A stretch of 64,000 bases of DNA from Prevotella sp. oral taxon 376 (lineage in GTDB: Bacteria > Bacteroidota > Bacteroidia > Bacteroidales > Bacteroidaceae), in NCBI RefSeq assembly GCF_003043945.1, contig NZ_PYXG01000001.1, positions 248,001-312,000 on the forward strand. Direction: 5' to 3'. Each line of letters starts with the position of its first letter. Positions within the stretch are counted from its first letter, which is position 1. Shown here in pieces: positions 51,079-60,373 of this stretch. The notes beneath the pieces were generated by a model that saw only the letters and a list, made by a program, of their open reading frames with translations, made no database searches and had not been told where the DNA came from. A program made the translations under genes and the position numbers.

Positions 51079-51565
51079 TACCTAACTATAAGTATTTTCC
51101 ATTTTTTCTTCAACCCGTCTTCCAAACGACGAGGAAGAGGACAATTACAGACGGAAGCAGAATTTCCGGCAGCACCGGCAAACTGAAAGTGCTCCATGTT
51201 CTGGAACGCTTCTTAATCTCCATACTGCTTGATGATCTTAGATTATTGAATGATAAATATCCTATTACCCAAAACACCTTTAAAATAACAAGTTTTATGA
51301 ATCATATATCGCTGTAAACAAAATAGATTTCAAAGCATGGGGGACCTTCTTGCTTTTTTATCATTTGTCGTATTATATAGAAACGGTTGAGAAAAGCCAA
51401 GTTCCAACAGGAGGATTACCGAAATAGCAAACGAAAATACCAGCATTCCGATATTTGCCATTCTCCTTGTCCTACTCATGCTTCTACAGTCAGAGGCCAT
51501 ACCTGCCGCCATAGACAAGACAATGCCCGCCGCCGTGAACTTTTCAGGAAAAACAGAGGAATCTG
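51079..51565. other. Gene-free AT-rich stretch upstream of yraN
   Basis: No gene with clear support. An 83-residue minus-strand frame (51330-51581) contains one hydrophobic segment (IGMLVFSFAISVILLLELG), but it lacks a promoter and its start overlaps the yraN promoter, so it is noted only as a weak possibility. Confidence 0.3.
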
Positions 51566-51596
51566 TTGGAAATATGGCCAAAAAATGCTATTTTTG
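51566..51596 (+). promoter_or_regulatory. Promoter of yraN-birA
   Basis: TTG at 51566-51568 and TATTTTTG at 51589-51596 are 20 bases apart. The start of yraN at 51621 fits a TSS near 51603. Confidence 0.75.
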
Positions 51597-51620
51597 CATC
51601 AAGAAAATGAAATCCACAGA

Positions 51621-51995
51621 ATGGCGAAGCACAACGAACTGGGAAAATGGGGCGAGGAACTTGCCGAGCGATACCTAATCGGCAAAGGGTACTACATCCG
51701 CGACCATGACTGGAAATTCGGAAAGCGAGACCTCGACATCATCGCTGTCAGCGAACAGCAGAACCTGCTCGTGTTCGTAGAAGTGAAGACGCGGCAGGAC
51801 GACAAGTTCATCGAACCCGAGGCCGCCGTCGACCTGAGGAAAATACGCAACCTTGGAATCGCGGCCAACGCCTATATCAAGGAATTCGCCCTCGACTACG
51901 AGATACGCTTCGACATCCTGACCATTGTCGGGACGGAAGCGGCCCATGCCCGAATCGAACATACCGAGAACGCTTTCAACCCGCTGCTATTATAA
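51621..51995 (+). CDS. yraN: YraN/UPF0102 family endonuclease-like protein
   Basis: The 124 residues match UPF0102, a small Holliday-junction-resolvase-like nuclease family. The start LGKWGEELAERYLIGKGY and the restriction-endonuclease-fold core KRDLDIIAV with LLVFVEVKTRQ (Asp, Glu-X-Lys) are intact. The frame is open further upstream, but the promoter position puts the start at 51621 (MAKHNELGKW). It precedes birA by 10 bases in an operon. Confidence 0.9.
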   Translation: MAKHNELGKWGEELAERYLIGKGYYIRDHDWKFGKRDLDIIAVSEQQNLLVFVEVKTRQDDKFIEPEAAVDLRKIRNLGIAANAYIKEFALDYEIRFDILTIVGTEAAHARIEHTENAFNPLLL

Positions 51996-52005
51996 ATGAA
52001 GGGAG

Positions 52006-52767
52006 ATGAAGAGAAAGATTATACATCTAAAGGAAACTGACTCCACCAGCAGTCGCCTGAGCGACTATCAGCCGCCCGAAGACGAGGAGATGACCGTCGT
52101 CAGGGCCGACTACCAGACCGCCGGGCGTGGCAACGGCGCCAACACCTGGGAAAGCGAGCCGGGCAAAAACCTGCTCTTCTCCGTCATGGTGCATCCTAAA
52201 CATGTGCCCGTGCAACGGCAGTTCCTGCTCTCTGAGGCCGAAGCATTGGCCGTCAAGGAGGTACTTGACCGATATGCCGACGGCTTCACGCTCAAATGGC
52301 CGAACGACATCTATTGGAATGACCGGAAAATAAGCGGCACCATCATCGAGACCCGCATAGGGAAAGAGGGCGTGAAGCGGTGCATCTACGGCACGGGCAT
52401 CAATGTCAACCAGCGCGAATTCCACGGCGACGCTCCCAACCCCGTATCGCTCTGCCAGATCACAGGCCATGAGCTTGACCTCGATCATCTGTTCGAACAG
52501 ATGCTCGACGCCATCGAGAAATACCTCGGCATGCTGCGTGAGAACCGCTTTCAGGACATCACCGCACTCTATCACGACGCCCTCTACCGAGCCCGCGGCT
52601 TCCACCGCTTTCGCGACAGGATGGGGGAGTTCGAGGGATCCATCGTAGAAGTGGAAGACGACGGTCGCCTCATCCTGCGCGACAGGCAGTGCCACTTGCG
52701 CAGCTATGCCTTTAAGGAGGTAGAATTCCTGCTAGAAAAGGAAAATAATAATATATTAAAACTATAA
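52006..52767 (+). CDS. birA: Biotin--[acetyl-CoA-carboxylase] ligase, without DNA-binding domain
   Basis: Attaches biotin to carrier proteins such as the one at 36245-36697. The 253 residues have the ATP/biotin-binding QTAGRGNGANTWES, the KWPNDIYWNDRKISG catalytic block, and a C-terminal SH3-like domain. There is no N-terminal helix-turn-helix, so it is a monofunctional ligase and not a repressor. It is joined to yraN and to a short hypothetical gene at 52770. Confidence 0.95.
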   Translation: MKRKIIHLKETDSTSSRLSDYQPPEDEEMTVVRADYQTAGRGNGANTWESEPGKNLLFSVMVHPKHVPVQRQFLLSEAEALAVKEVLDRYADGFTLKWPNDIYWNDRKISGTIIETRIGKEGVKRCIYGTGINVNQREFHGDAPNPVSLCQITGHELDLDHLFEQMLDAIEKYLGMLRENRFQDITALYHDALYRARGFHRFRDRMGEFEGSIVEVEDDGRLILRDRQCHLRSYAFKEVEFLLEKENNNILKL

Positions 52768-52769
52768 TT

Positions 52770-53387
52770 ATGAATCACTTAAAACAGAGAGTTATCATCG
52801 TAGCACTGCTCGTATTGGCCATATTTCCAACCATTTCCCTGCAAGCAGGCGACAATAAAGACAAGCTTCCGCAAAAGCCTTACTTCGCCATGCCATGGAC
52901 AGAAGCTTTCGGTATGAGGATGTGGCAGCTAAAAGAATGCCCAGAAATATACAAGGGAGCCAAGTCGGAAGACTATAACGGGAGCATTTCGATAGAGTTT
53001 GCTTATGAAAAGAAATTCGTTAAAGAAATAGAGTATCGCCCCAAATACAACGCGATAGAGTGTGATTATATAATGTCGCATACCTATGCCCTTTTCCCAT
53101 CCAAGGCTGAAACCGAGGGCTTCTTGTTTGATGAGATCCCTGCAGAATGGGTAAAAATCTCGAAAGAAGAATACAAAGCCGGCACCGGCTACGATGCGCA
53201 TATCGCACAGCCCATAGACCAACGCACCCCTTATGAGGTTCAAGCCCAGTGCTATCGCTTGCCGCAAGTTGAAGGCAAGCCCACTGTATACGCATGCGCT
53301 TGCGCAACGATAGAGCCACAAAAGAAAGGTCAATACTCTGCCCAAGGCACCATCGTTTTCCTTCCACAGAAAAAGGTTAAACGCTGA
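52770..53387 (+). CDS. Exported hypothetical protein
   Basis: I do not recognise this family. The 205 residues start with a clear signal peptide (VIIVALLVLAIFPTISLQA) followed by a soluble domain with mixed strands (SIEFAYEKKFVKEIEYRPKY), and a pair of cysteines late in the sequence (YACACATIE). The codon use is noticeably more AT-rich than birA and pyrH around it, which suggests recent acquisition or low expression. It starts 2 bases after birA, so it is co-transcribed. Confidence 0.7.
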   Translation: MNHLKQRVIIVALLVLAIFPTISLQAGDNKDKLPQKPYFAMPWTEAFGMRMWQLKECPEIYKGAKSEDYNGSISIEFAYEKKFVKEIEYRPKYNAIECDYIMSHTYALFPSKAETEGFLFDEIPAEWVKISKEEYKAGTGYDAHIAQPIDQRTPYEVQAQCYRLPQVEGKPTVYACACATIEPQKKGQYSAQGTIVFLPQKKVKR

Positions 53388-53471
53388 CAAGTAACCCGAG
53401 GGGGCTGACATGGGGCTTCCCATGGCGCGAACAGGACATGAAAATCAAGCTATAAAATAAAAAAAACAAAA

Positions 53472-54182
53472 ATGGCAAGATTCAAGAGAATTCTTCTCAA
53501 GCTCTCCGGCGAGAGCCTGATGGGCCGACAAAGTTTCGGCATCGATCCCGACCGACTGGCCGACTACGCCCGCCAGATCAAGGAAATACACGATATGGGC
53601 GTGCAGATAGGCATCGTGATTGGCGGTGGAAACATCTTCCGGGGGCTCAGTGGGAGCCAGAGAGGCTTCGACCGGGTGAAAGGCGACCAGATGGGCATGT
53701 GCGCCACGGTGATAAACTCGCTGGCCCTGAGTTCCGCACTCGGAGCCATCGGCCTGAAGACCAGGGTGCTCACGGCCATCCGTATGGAGCCTATAGGCGA
53801 GTTCTACAACAAATGGAAGGCCATCGAGGCTATGGAGCAGGGTTATGTCTGCATCTTTTCGGCGGGAACGGGAAGCCCCTATTTCACCACCGACACGGGC
53901 TCATCGCTCCGCGGCATAGAGATAGAGGCCGATGTAATGCTTAAGGGTACCCGTGTAGACGGCGTCTACACGGCCGACCCGGAGAAAGACCCCACCGCCC
54001 GCAAGTTTACCGAAATCACCTACAAGGAGGTGCTGGAACGCGGCCTGAAGGTGATGGATCTCACCGCCATCTGCATGTGCCGGGAAAACAACCTGCCCAT
54101 CTATGTCTTCAATATGGACATCGTGGGAAACCTGAAAAGGGTGATGGAGGGCGAGGACATCGGCACATTGGTGCATAATTAA
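53472..54182 (+). CDS. pyrH: UMP kinase
   Basis: Phosphorylates UMP to UDP, first step toward UTP and CTP. The 236 residues of the amino-acid-kinase fold include KLSGESLMG, VIGGGNIFRGL, DTGSSLRGIEIEADVMLKGT and GVYTADPEKDP, all typical of PyrH. It stands 84 bp after the hypothetical gene and ends 13 bp before a family B array. Confidence 0.97.
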   Translation: MARFKRILLKLSGESLMGRQSFGIDPDRLADYARQIKEIHDMGVQIGIVIGGGNIFRGLSGSQRGFDRVKGDQMGMCATVINSLALSSALGAIGLKTRVLTAIRMEPIGEFYNKWKAIEAMEQGYVCIFSAGTGSPYFTTDTGSSLRGIEIEADVMLKGTRVDGVYTADPEKDPTARKFTEITYKEVLERGLKVMDLTAICMCRENNLPIYVFNMDIVGNLKRVMEGEDIGTLVHN

Positions 54183-54195
54183 CGGTTAAAAGGCT

Positions 54196-54260
54196 GACGA
54201 AATCGGCGAATTTGTAGGACGAAATCGCCGATTTTGTCCCACGATTTCGGCGATTTTGTC
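54196..54260. repeat. 22-bp-period palindrome array, family B, copy 4 (3 units)
   Basis: Three units at 22-bp spacing (GACGAAATCGGCGAATTTG and variants) directly after pyrH; a terminator follows 45 bp later. Confidence 0.88.
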
Positions 54261-54304
54261 AGACGGGCCACGGCCTTTGCCTTAAGGGCTGACGGCAAAA
54301 TATA

Positions 54305-54333
54305 GGGCGACCTGCTATAGGTCGCCCGTTTTC
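54305..54333 (+). terminator. Terminator after pyrH
   Basis: GGGCGACCT (54305-54313) and AGGTCGCCC (54319-54327) form a 9-bp stem with loop GCTAT, followed by GTTTTCTT. It lies 26 bp past the end of the opposing DUF4834 gene and may stop both. Confidence 0.8.
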
Positions 54334-54358
54334 TTATGGCTCCGAAATGTGCGAAAGA

Positions 54359-54619
54359 TTATTTTTCTTCCTCAAAATCCACATATTCGCCCTCGTTCTT
54401 TGGGATAATCTTCTGGTTGGCTTTCCGCGGTTCCCGCTGGTCTACCACACCTTCCCTGTCTCCATAGGTCTGACCTTGCTGCCGCTTCTGTTGCTGTCCC
54501 ATCTGCTCACGAAAAGTTTTCGTGGTTTGTCGGACGCGCTTATAGAAGCTGTAGCCTATGTAAAGGGCCGCTATGAAACAGGCCAGAAAAAAGAGAAACA
54601 GAACCCAAAGCAATATCAT
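54359..54619 (-). CDS. DUF4834 family small membrane protein
   Basis: An 86-residue protein with one N-terminal membrane helix (LLWVLFLFFLACFIAALYIG), a basic stretch (YKRVRQTTKTFREQ) and a polar acidic tail. This matches DUF4834, of unknown function. Its start directly abuts the pssA stop, so it ends the psd-pssA-DUF4834 operon. Confidence 0.85.
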   Translation of the reverse strand: MILLWVLFLFFLACFIAALYIGYSFYKRVRQTTKTFREQMGQQQKRQQGQTYGDREGVVDQREPRKANQKIIPKNEGEYVDFEEEK

Positions 54620-55321
54620 TTAAGCTTTTTTCTTAAAGTTTACATAAATCGAAAGAATCACATACCATGCTATGATGACGGCGAAAGCCGAAATCCTGAA
54701 TAGCAAGAGCAAGGGAACGCAACTGAGCAGGAATACATACTTGACCTCGTTACCCTTCCATCCCCAGTGCTTGAACTTGAGGGCGAACATGGGAATCTCG
54801 CTTACGAGCAGCCAGCTCGAAAGCCCCACCATCAGCACAACGCAAGGCATTGCCCACGCAAAAGAGCCTATGGCCAGTTCTCCTCCCGCTATCAGGGAAG
54901 CCCAGAAAAGGGCGTTTGCCGGAGTGGGAAGGCCGATGAAACCTAAGGCCTGGCGCTCGTCGAGGTTAAACTTGGCCAAGCGGAGGGCGGAGAAAGCCGC
55001 CATCACGAAAGCAAAATAGGGCACGACGCTCCGCAGAGGCTCCAGAAACGAGGGATAGTCAATTATCAGAAGTTCATAGAAGACCAATGCCGAAGGAGCA
55101 AAGCCGAAAGTGATGTCGTCGGCCAGGGAATCCAGTTCCTTCCCGATGGGCGACGAGACATGAAGCAGGCGGGCCGTCATTCCGTCGAAAAAATCGAACA
55201 CCGCGCCCATGACTATCCACAGCAAGGCCATTAGGGGAAGGCCCAGAAAGGCATAATAGGTGGCGATGCAACCCGAGATCAGGTTGCAGCAGGTAATCAT
55301 ATTGGGGATATGCTTCTTCAT
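54620..55321 (-). CDS. pssA: CDP-diacylglycerol--serine O-phosphatidyltransferase
   Basis: Makes phosphatidylserine. The 233-residue membrane protein has the CDP-alcohol phosphotransferase signature DFFDGMTARLLHVSSPIG followed by KELDSLADD. The start at 55321 (MKKHIPNMITCCN) is used because upstream in-frame codons lie in the psd 3' end and read as polar non-membrane sequence. It is 11 bases after psd, which acts next in the pathway. Confidence 0.95.
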   Translation of the reverse strand: MKKHIPNMITCCNLISGCIATYYAFLGLPLMALLWIVMGAVFDFFDGMTARLLHVSSPIGKELDSLADDITFGFAPSALVFYELLIIDYPSFLEPLRSVVPYFAFVMAAFSALRLAKFNLDERQALGFIGLPTPANALFWASLIAGGELAIGSFAWAMPCVVLMVGLSSWLLVSEIPMFALKFKHWGWKGNEVKYVFLLSCVPLLLLFRISAFAVIIAWYVILSIYVNFKKKA

Positions 55322-55332
55322 AGGCTTTATGG

Positions 55333-56025
55333 TTAAACCTTCAGCTTCGCGATAACGGTCTGGTCGCCGGTAGTGGTCTGCCCCATCTTCACACATACCT
55401 CAGTGCCTACAGGGAGAAAGACATCCACGCGGGAACCCAACTTGATGAAGCCCAGATGCTGGTCGATATAGCACTCCTCGCCATCCATGGCATAGGTAAC
55501 GATGCGGCGTGCGACGGCCCCGGCTATCTGCCGGCAAAGGATGTCAATACCTTCAGGGGTGGTGATCATCACATCCGCATGCTCATTTTCCTCGCTCGCC
55601 TTGGGCAGCCAGGCCTTGTGGTAATTGCCGTTAAAATGCTTGACGAACTTCACCTGCCCATCTACGGGAAACCAGTTGGCATGAACATTGAAGAGGCTCA
55701 TGAAAATCGAAATCATCAGACGCTTCTCATGAAAGTAAGTGTCCTCGAAGACTTCCTCGACCACCACCACCTTCCCGTCGGCCGGAGCCACTACGACACC
55801 TTCCGTATCCTCTTCCTTAAAGTAGCGGATCGGGCACCGATAGAAGTTCAGCACGATGCCATAGCACGCGCCGAAGACCACAAGAAATACCCAAAACGGA
55901 ATCTTGCCTTCAAGTCGGAAGAGCAAGAGGGCGATGGCCGCAATGGCAATGAACCCGTAAATCAGCGTGTCCGTGCCTTCACGGTGTATGCGTATTTTCT
56001 TGAGTTTTTTGATTCTTTTTCCCAT
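55333..56025 (-). CDS. psd: Phosphatidylserine decarboxylase (PSD-A, short form)
   Basis: Converts phosphatidylserine to phosphatidylethanolamine. The 230 residues show an N-terminal membrane region ([17 protein letters not shown]), [14 protein letters not shown] and the pro-enzyme cleavage motif [13 protein letters not shown], cut between Gly and Ser to form the pyruvoyl group. The short form without an added N-terminal domain is typical of Bacteroidota. A strong promoter lies upstream on the minus strand, facing that of dnaE. Confidence 0.96.
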   Translation of the reverse strand: MGKRIKKLKKIRIHREGTDTLIYGFIAIAAIALLLFRLEGKIPFWVFLVVFGACYGIVLNFYRCPIRYFKEEDTEGVVVAPADGKVVVVEEVFEDTYFHEKRLMISIFMSLFNVHANWFPVDGQVKFVKHFNGNYHKAWLPKASEENEHADVMITTPEGIDILCRQIAGAVARRIVTYAMDGEECYIDQHLGFIKLGSRVDVFLPVGTEVCVKMGQTTTGDQTVIAKLKV

Positions 56026-56052
56026 TATAAACTGGTGAGAGTTTTACGATTG

Positions 56053-56084
56053 CAAAGTTAATATATTTTTATCGGTCTCGCAAA
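56053..56084 (-). promoter_or_regulatory. Promoter of psd-pssA
   Basis: On the minus strand TTTG (56081-56084) and TAACTTTG (56053-56060) are 20 bases apart, and transcription diverges from dnaE. Confidence 0.8.
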
Positions 56085-56100
56085 TTTTTCATATTTTTCT

Positions 56101-56132
56101 TTTGGGCATGTCATAAAATAGCCGTAACTTTG
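56101..56132 (+). promoter_or_regulatory. Promoter of dnaE
   Basis: TTTG (56101-56104) and TAACTTTG (56125-56132) are 20 bases apart, 31 bp before the ATG at 56164. Confidence 0.8.
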
Positions 56133-56163
56133 AAGCTCCAAACGCACTAAATTTTATCGAAAG

Positions 56164-59100
56164 ATGATGGAAGACTTCATACACTTGCATGTCCATACGC
56201 ATTACTCTATCCTCGACGGGCAATCGAAAGTGTCTCATCTGGTGGACAAAGCCGTCGGCAACGGCATGAAAGGCATGGCCATCACAGACCACGGAGTAAT
56301 GTACGGCATCAAGGAATTCTCCGACTACTGCGAGAGCGTTAACAAGAAGCGCAAGAAAGAAGGTCTTGAGCTCTTCAAGCCCATATTCGGATGTGAGATG
56401 TATGTGGCCCACCGCCGCAAGGAAGATAAGGACAACAGCAAGGGCGACAAGTCTGGCTACCACCTCATCGTACTTGCTAAAAACTACAACGGATACAAGA
56501 ATCTGATCAAGCTCGTCTCCAATGCCTGGATAGACGGTTACTACTATCGGCCGCGCACCGACCGCGCCGACCTCGAAAAATATCATGAAGATCTCATCGT
56601 GTGCTCCGCCTGTATTGCCGGAGAGGTACCGGCGAAGATTCTCAAGGGCGACATCGAGGGAGCCAGGGAAGCCTGCGAGTGGTATCACCGCGTCTTCGGC
56701 GACGACTATTACTTAGAGCTGCAGCGACATGAGGTGAAGGATCCGGCTATCCGGGCCAACCGCGAAACCTTCCCCCTGCAGCAAAAGGCCAACCGCATGC
56801 TCATCGAGCTTGCCAAAGAATACGGCATCAAGCTGGTCTGCACCAATGACTGCCATTTCGAAGAGAAGGAGACCGCCGAGGCCCACGACCACCTCCTCTG
56901 CCTCTCCACGGGCAAGGATCTCGACGATCCGAGCCGCATGCTCTACACCAAGCAGGAGTGGTTCAAGACCCGTGAAGAGATGAACGAAATATTTGCCGAT
57001 ATCCCCGAGGCGCTCTCGAACACGCTCGAAATTCTTGACAAGGTGGAGACCTACAACATCGACCACGGCCCTATCATGCCCTTCTTCCCCATTCCAAGGG
57101 AATTCGGAACCGAAGCGCAGTGGCGGATAAAGTTCTCGAAACAAGACCTTTATAAAGAGTTTACGAGCGATGAGAACGGAGAGAATCCGCTCTCTGAGGA
57201 TGAAGGACAAAAAGTAATAGAACGACTGGGAGGCTACGACAAGATGTACCGCATCAAGTTTGAGGCCGACTATCTGGCGCATCTGGCATACGAAGGAGCC
57301 AAGAAACTCTATGGCGACCCGATTACCGACGAGGTGAAAGAGCACATCAACTTCGAGTTGCATGTAATGAAGACGATGGGCTTCCCGGGATACTTCCTCA
57401 TCGTGTCGGACTTCATCAAGGCGGCCCGCGAGGAACTGGGCGTATGGGTGGGGCCGGGCCGTGGCTCCGCTGCCGGCTCCGTGGTGGCCTACTGTCTGGG
57501 AATCACCAAGATCGACCCGCTGAAATACGACCTCCTGTTCGAGCGTTTCCTGAATCCCGACCGCGTGAACTTACCCGATATCGACACCGACTTCGATGAC
57601 GACGGTCGCGGCAAGGTGCTCCAATGGGTCATGAACAAATACGGCAAGGAAAACTGCGCGCATATTATCACTTACGGGACGATGGCCACCAAGAACTCTA
57701 TCAAGGATGTAGCGCGCGTGGAGCAACTGCCTCTCGATAAGTCTAACGCCCTCTGCAAGGCTATTCCCGACCGTCTCCCCGACGGCATGAAGATGAATCT
57801 GCCAAACGCCATCAAATGTACCCCTGAGCTCAGGGCGGCCGAAGCTTCCACCGACCAGCGGGAATCGAACACCATCAAGTATGCCAAGATGCTCGAGGGA
57901 ACCGTGCGCAGTACAGGTATCCATGCCTGCGGATTCATCATCTGCCAAGACCCTATCGACCAATGGGTACCCGTGAGTACGGCCGACGACCCCGACTTCC
58001 CCGAAATAAAGACGGCCGTTACGCAATACGATGGTCATGTCATAGAAACCACCGGACTGATAAAGATGGACTTCCTCGGTCTCAAGACCCTTTCCGAGCT
58101 TAAGGAAGCCTGCAAGGTGGTGAAGCAGACGAGGGGCATAGAAGTGGATCTCGACCACATCCCCATCAACGACGAACTCACCTATAAGCTATATCAGGAG
58201 GGACGCACCATCGGCACCTTCCAGTTCGAGTCGCCCGGGATGCAGAAGTATCTGCGGGAGCTCAAGCCTACAGTATTTGAGGATCTCATCGCCATGAACG
58301 CCCTCTATCGCCCCGGACCGATGGATTACATCCCCGACTTCATTGACCGAAAGCACGGCCGCAAACCCATCGAATACGACATTTCCTGCATGGAGAAATA
58401 TCTCAAGGACACTTATGGTATCACGGTTTACCAGGAACAGGTGATGCTTCTGTCGCGGCAGCTGGCCAACTTCACGCGCGGCGAGAGCGACGCCCTCCGC
58501 AAGGCAATGGGCAAGAAGAAGAAAGCCATCGTCGACGCGATGAAGCCCAAGTTCATCAAGCAGGGGCAGGAGAACGGCCACAACCCGAAGACCTTGGAGA
58601 AGATATGGAGCGACTGGGAGAAGTTTGCTTCCTATGCGTTCAACAAGTCGCATGCCACCTGCTACTCGTGGGTGGCCTATCAGACCGCTTACATGAAGGC
58701 TCACTACCCCGCGGAATTCATGGCGGCCATCATGACTCGCCGAAAAGACGACATCAAGGAAATCACGAAGCTGATGGACGAGTGCCGCTCGATGAATATA
58801 CCGACGCTGGGGCCGGATGTGAACGAGAGCTACGAGTTCTTCGGTGTGGACAAACGAGGGGAAATCAGATTCGGCCTCGCCGCCATCAAGGGCATGGGAA
58901 GCCAAGCCGCTACCGCCATCATCCAGGAGCGGGAGAAGCACGGACCCTACAAGGACATCTTCGATTTCGCGGAACGGGTGGACTATCACTATGTCAACCG
59001 CAAGGCTTTTGAAAGTTTAGCGTACAGCGGGGGCTTCGACGGGCTAGGCCTGATGCGCGAGCAATACTTCGAGCCGTCGGGGCGCGACGAGACTTTCCTC

Positions 59101-59886
59101 GATGCCCTTGTACGCTATGGACAACGCTATCAGGAAGGAGCTACGGAAGCCGCGAATTCGCTCTTCGGGTTTGGAAGCATAGAGATAGCCAAGCCGGCCG
59201 TGCCGAAAGCGGCAGAATGGAACATCATCGAGAAGCTGAACCGTGAGCGCGAGCTCGTGGGAATCTATCTGTCAGCCCATCCGCTGGATGATTACAAGGT
59301 AATCCTGGAGAAGCTCTGCAATGTGGTGTGCGCTGACCTGAGAGGACGGGAGACTGACCTCGAAGAGCTTTCCAAGAAAGCTACGCTGAACTTCGGAGGT
59401 ATTGTTATTGATGTCAAGGAGCGTTTTTCCTCGCGCACCAACAAGCCTTTCGGCATCGTAACCATTGAGGACTACACCGGCACGGGGGAGTTTACCCTCT
59501 TTGACGAGGAATGGACGAGGTTTCGGGGAATGTTTGCCAATGAGTACACTCTCTATGTTACGGCCAGCTGTACGGAGCGATTCAAGGGCAGTGGCAGATT
59601 CTCCCTGAAAATTCAGAATGTACAATTCTTGAACGATGTGAAGGAACACGACCTGGAACGGATTACTCTCCAAATGGACAGCGACAAGCTCGACGAGACC
59701 TTGGTGAATGACATTTTGACGGTGGTGGATGACAATCCCGGCAATGTACAGCTCTACTTCAGCATCAAGAGCCCGGAAAGCAAGCAACGACTGGTGCTCC
59801 ATGCCAGCCGGAAAGGGCTCAACTTGAACAGGCGCGTCGTAGCCTTCGTAGAGTCACGGCCCGACTTGGAATATTACATCAACTAA
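56164..59886 (+). CDS. dnaE: DNA polymerase III, alpha subunit
   Basis: The replicative polymerase, 1240 residues. The N-terminal PHP domain begins at HLHVHTHYSILDG and contains the later GCEMYV and CTNDCHF blocks. The palm has PDIDTDFDDDGRG with the catalytic aspartates, and FVGPGRGSAAGS precedes it. A finger region, the tandem helix-hairpin-helix domain (FGLAAIKGMGSQ) and an OB-fold near the C-terminus (GIVTIEDYTGTGEFTLF) follow. MM at the start allows 56164 or 56167. It has its own promoter divergent from psd and is followed by trxA with a separate promoter. Confidence 0.97.
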   Translation: MMEDFIHLHVHTHYSILDGQSKVSHLVDKAVGNGMKGMAITDHGVMYGIKEFSDYCESVNKKRKKEGLELFKPIFGCEMYVAHRRKEDKDNSKGDKSGYHLIVLAKNYNGYKNLIKLVSNAWIDGYYYRPRTDRADLEKYHEDLIVCSACIAGEVPAKILKGDIEGAREACEWYHRVFGDDYYLELQRHEVKDPAIRANRETFPLQQKANRMLIELAKEYGIKLVCTNDCHFEEKETAEAHDHLLCLSTGKDLDDPSRMLYTKQEWFKTREEMNEIFADIPEALSNTLEILDKVETYNIDHGPIMPFFPIPREFGTEAQWRIKFSKQDLYKEFTSDENGENPLSEDEGQKVIERLGGYDKMYRIKFEADYLAHLAYEGAKKLYGDPITDEVKEHINFELHVMKTMGFPGYFLIVSDFIKAAREELGVWVGPGRGSAAGSVVAYCLGITKIDPLKYDLLFERFLNPDRVNLPDIDTDFDDDGRGKVLQWVMNKYGKENCAHIITYGTMATKNSIKDVARVEQLPLDKSNALCKAIPDRLPDGMKMNLPNAIKCTPELRAAEASTDQRESNTIKYAKMLEGTVRSTGIHACGFIICQDPIDQWVPVSTADDPDFPEIKTAVTQYDGHVIETTGLIKMDFLGLKTLSELKEACKVVKQTRGIEVDLDHIPINDELTYKLYQEGRTIGTFQFESPGMQKYLRELKPTVFEDLIAMNALYRPGPMDYIPDFIDRKHGRKPIEYDISCMEKYLKDTYGITVYQEQVMLLSRQLANFTRGESDALRKAMGKKKKAIVDAMKPKFIKQGQENGHNPKTLEKIWSDWEKFASYAFNKSHATCYSWVAYQTAYMKAHYPAEFMAAIMTRRKDDIKEITKLMDECRSMNIPTLGPDVNESYEFFGVDKRGEIRFGLAAIKGMGSQAATAIIQEREKHGPYKDIFDFAERVDYHYVNRKAFESLAYSGGFDGLGLMREQYFEPSGRDETFLDALVRYGQRYQEGATEAANSLFGFGSIEIAKPAVPKAAEWNIIEKLNRERELVGIYLSAHPLDDYKVILEKLCNVVCADLRGRETDLEELSKKATLNFGGIVIDVKERFSSRTNKPFGIVTIEDYTGTGEFTLFDEEWTRFRGMFANEYTLYVTASCTERFKGSGRFSLKIQNVQFLNDVKEHDLERITLQMDSDKLDETLVNDILTVVDDNPGNVQLYFSIKSPESKQRLVLHASRKGLNLNRRVVAFVESRPDLEYYIN

Positions 59887-59900
59887 TTTTTGGCACGATG

Positions 59901-59932
59901 TTTGCCGAATAGAAGATAATTGCGTATTTTTG
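59901..59932 (+). promoter_or_regulatory. Promoter of trxA
   Basis: TTTG (59901-59904) and TATTTTTG (59925-59932) are 20 bases apart, 28 bp before the start. Confidence 0.8.
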
Positions 59933-59960
59933 CAAGAAAACAAACATAACGATAATAAAG

Positions 59961-60275
59961 ATGGAAGTTAAAATCACAACCGAGAATTTCGAGAGTTACA
60001 AGAATGGCGAATTGCCATTGGTAGTTGACCTATGGGCTACATGGTGCGGTCCTTGCCGCATGGTAGGCCCCATCATCTCAGAGCTCGCCAACGACTACGA
60101 CGGCAAGATCGTTGTGGGGAAATGCGATGTAGAAGAGAACGAAGACATCGCTATGGACTTCGGTGTGCGCAACATCCCCACCATCCTGTTCTTCAAAAAT
60201 GGCCAGCTGGTAGACAAGTTTGTGGGCGCAGCTCAGAAGGAGGTTCTCGAAGAAAAGTTCAAGGCCCTGCTCTAA
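59961..60275 (+). CDS. trxA: Thioredoxin
   Basis: A 104-residue thioredoxin, the general dithiol reductant. The active site WCGPC (Cys29, Cys32) and the cis-proline region NIPTILFFKNGQ are intact. There is no signal peptide, so it is cytoplasmic. It is monocistronic behind its own promoter and ends at a strong bidirectional terminator. Confidence 0.97.
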   Translation: MEVKITTENFESYKNGELPLVVDLWATWCGPCRMVGPIISELANDYDGKIVVGKCDVEENEDIAMDFGVRNIPTILFFKNGQLVDKFVGAAQKEVLEEKFKALL

Positions 60276-60295
60276 GAAGCAGAAAATCATCATAT

Positions 60296-60331
60296 AAAAG
60301 ATGGCTTTTTACTCAATAGAAGCCATCTTTT
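60296..60331. terminator. Bidirectional terminator between trxA and tsaE
   Basis: AAAAGATGGCTT and AAGCCATCTTTT form a perfect 12-bp stem with A/T runs at both ends, so it can stop transcription from both sides. Confidence 0.85.
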
Positions 60332-60373
60332 ATCTTACTCTTAACGACTGACAGGCCTTTTCCTATCGGCCGT

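Noticed and set aside
51330-51581. An 83-residue minus-strand frame with one hydrophobic segment
   Set aside because: No promoter, no family, and its start overlaps the yraN promoter; kept only as a remark.
52006-52767. BirA as a biotin operon repressor
   Set aside because: The N-terminal helix-turn-helix is absent; the protein starts directly with the ligase domain.
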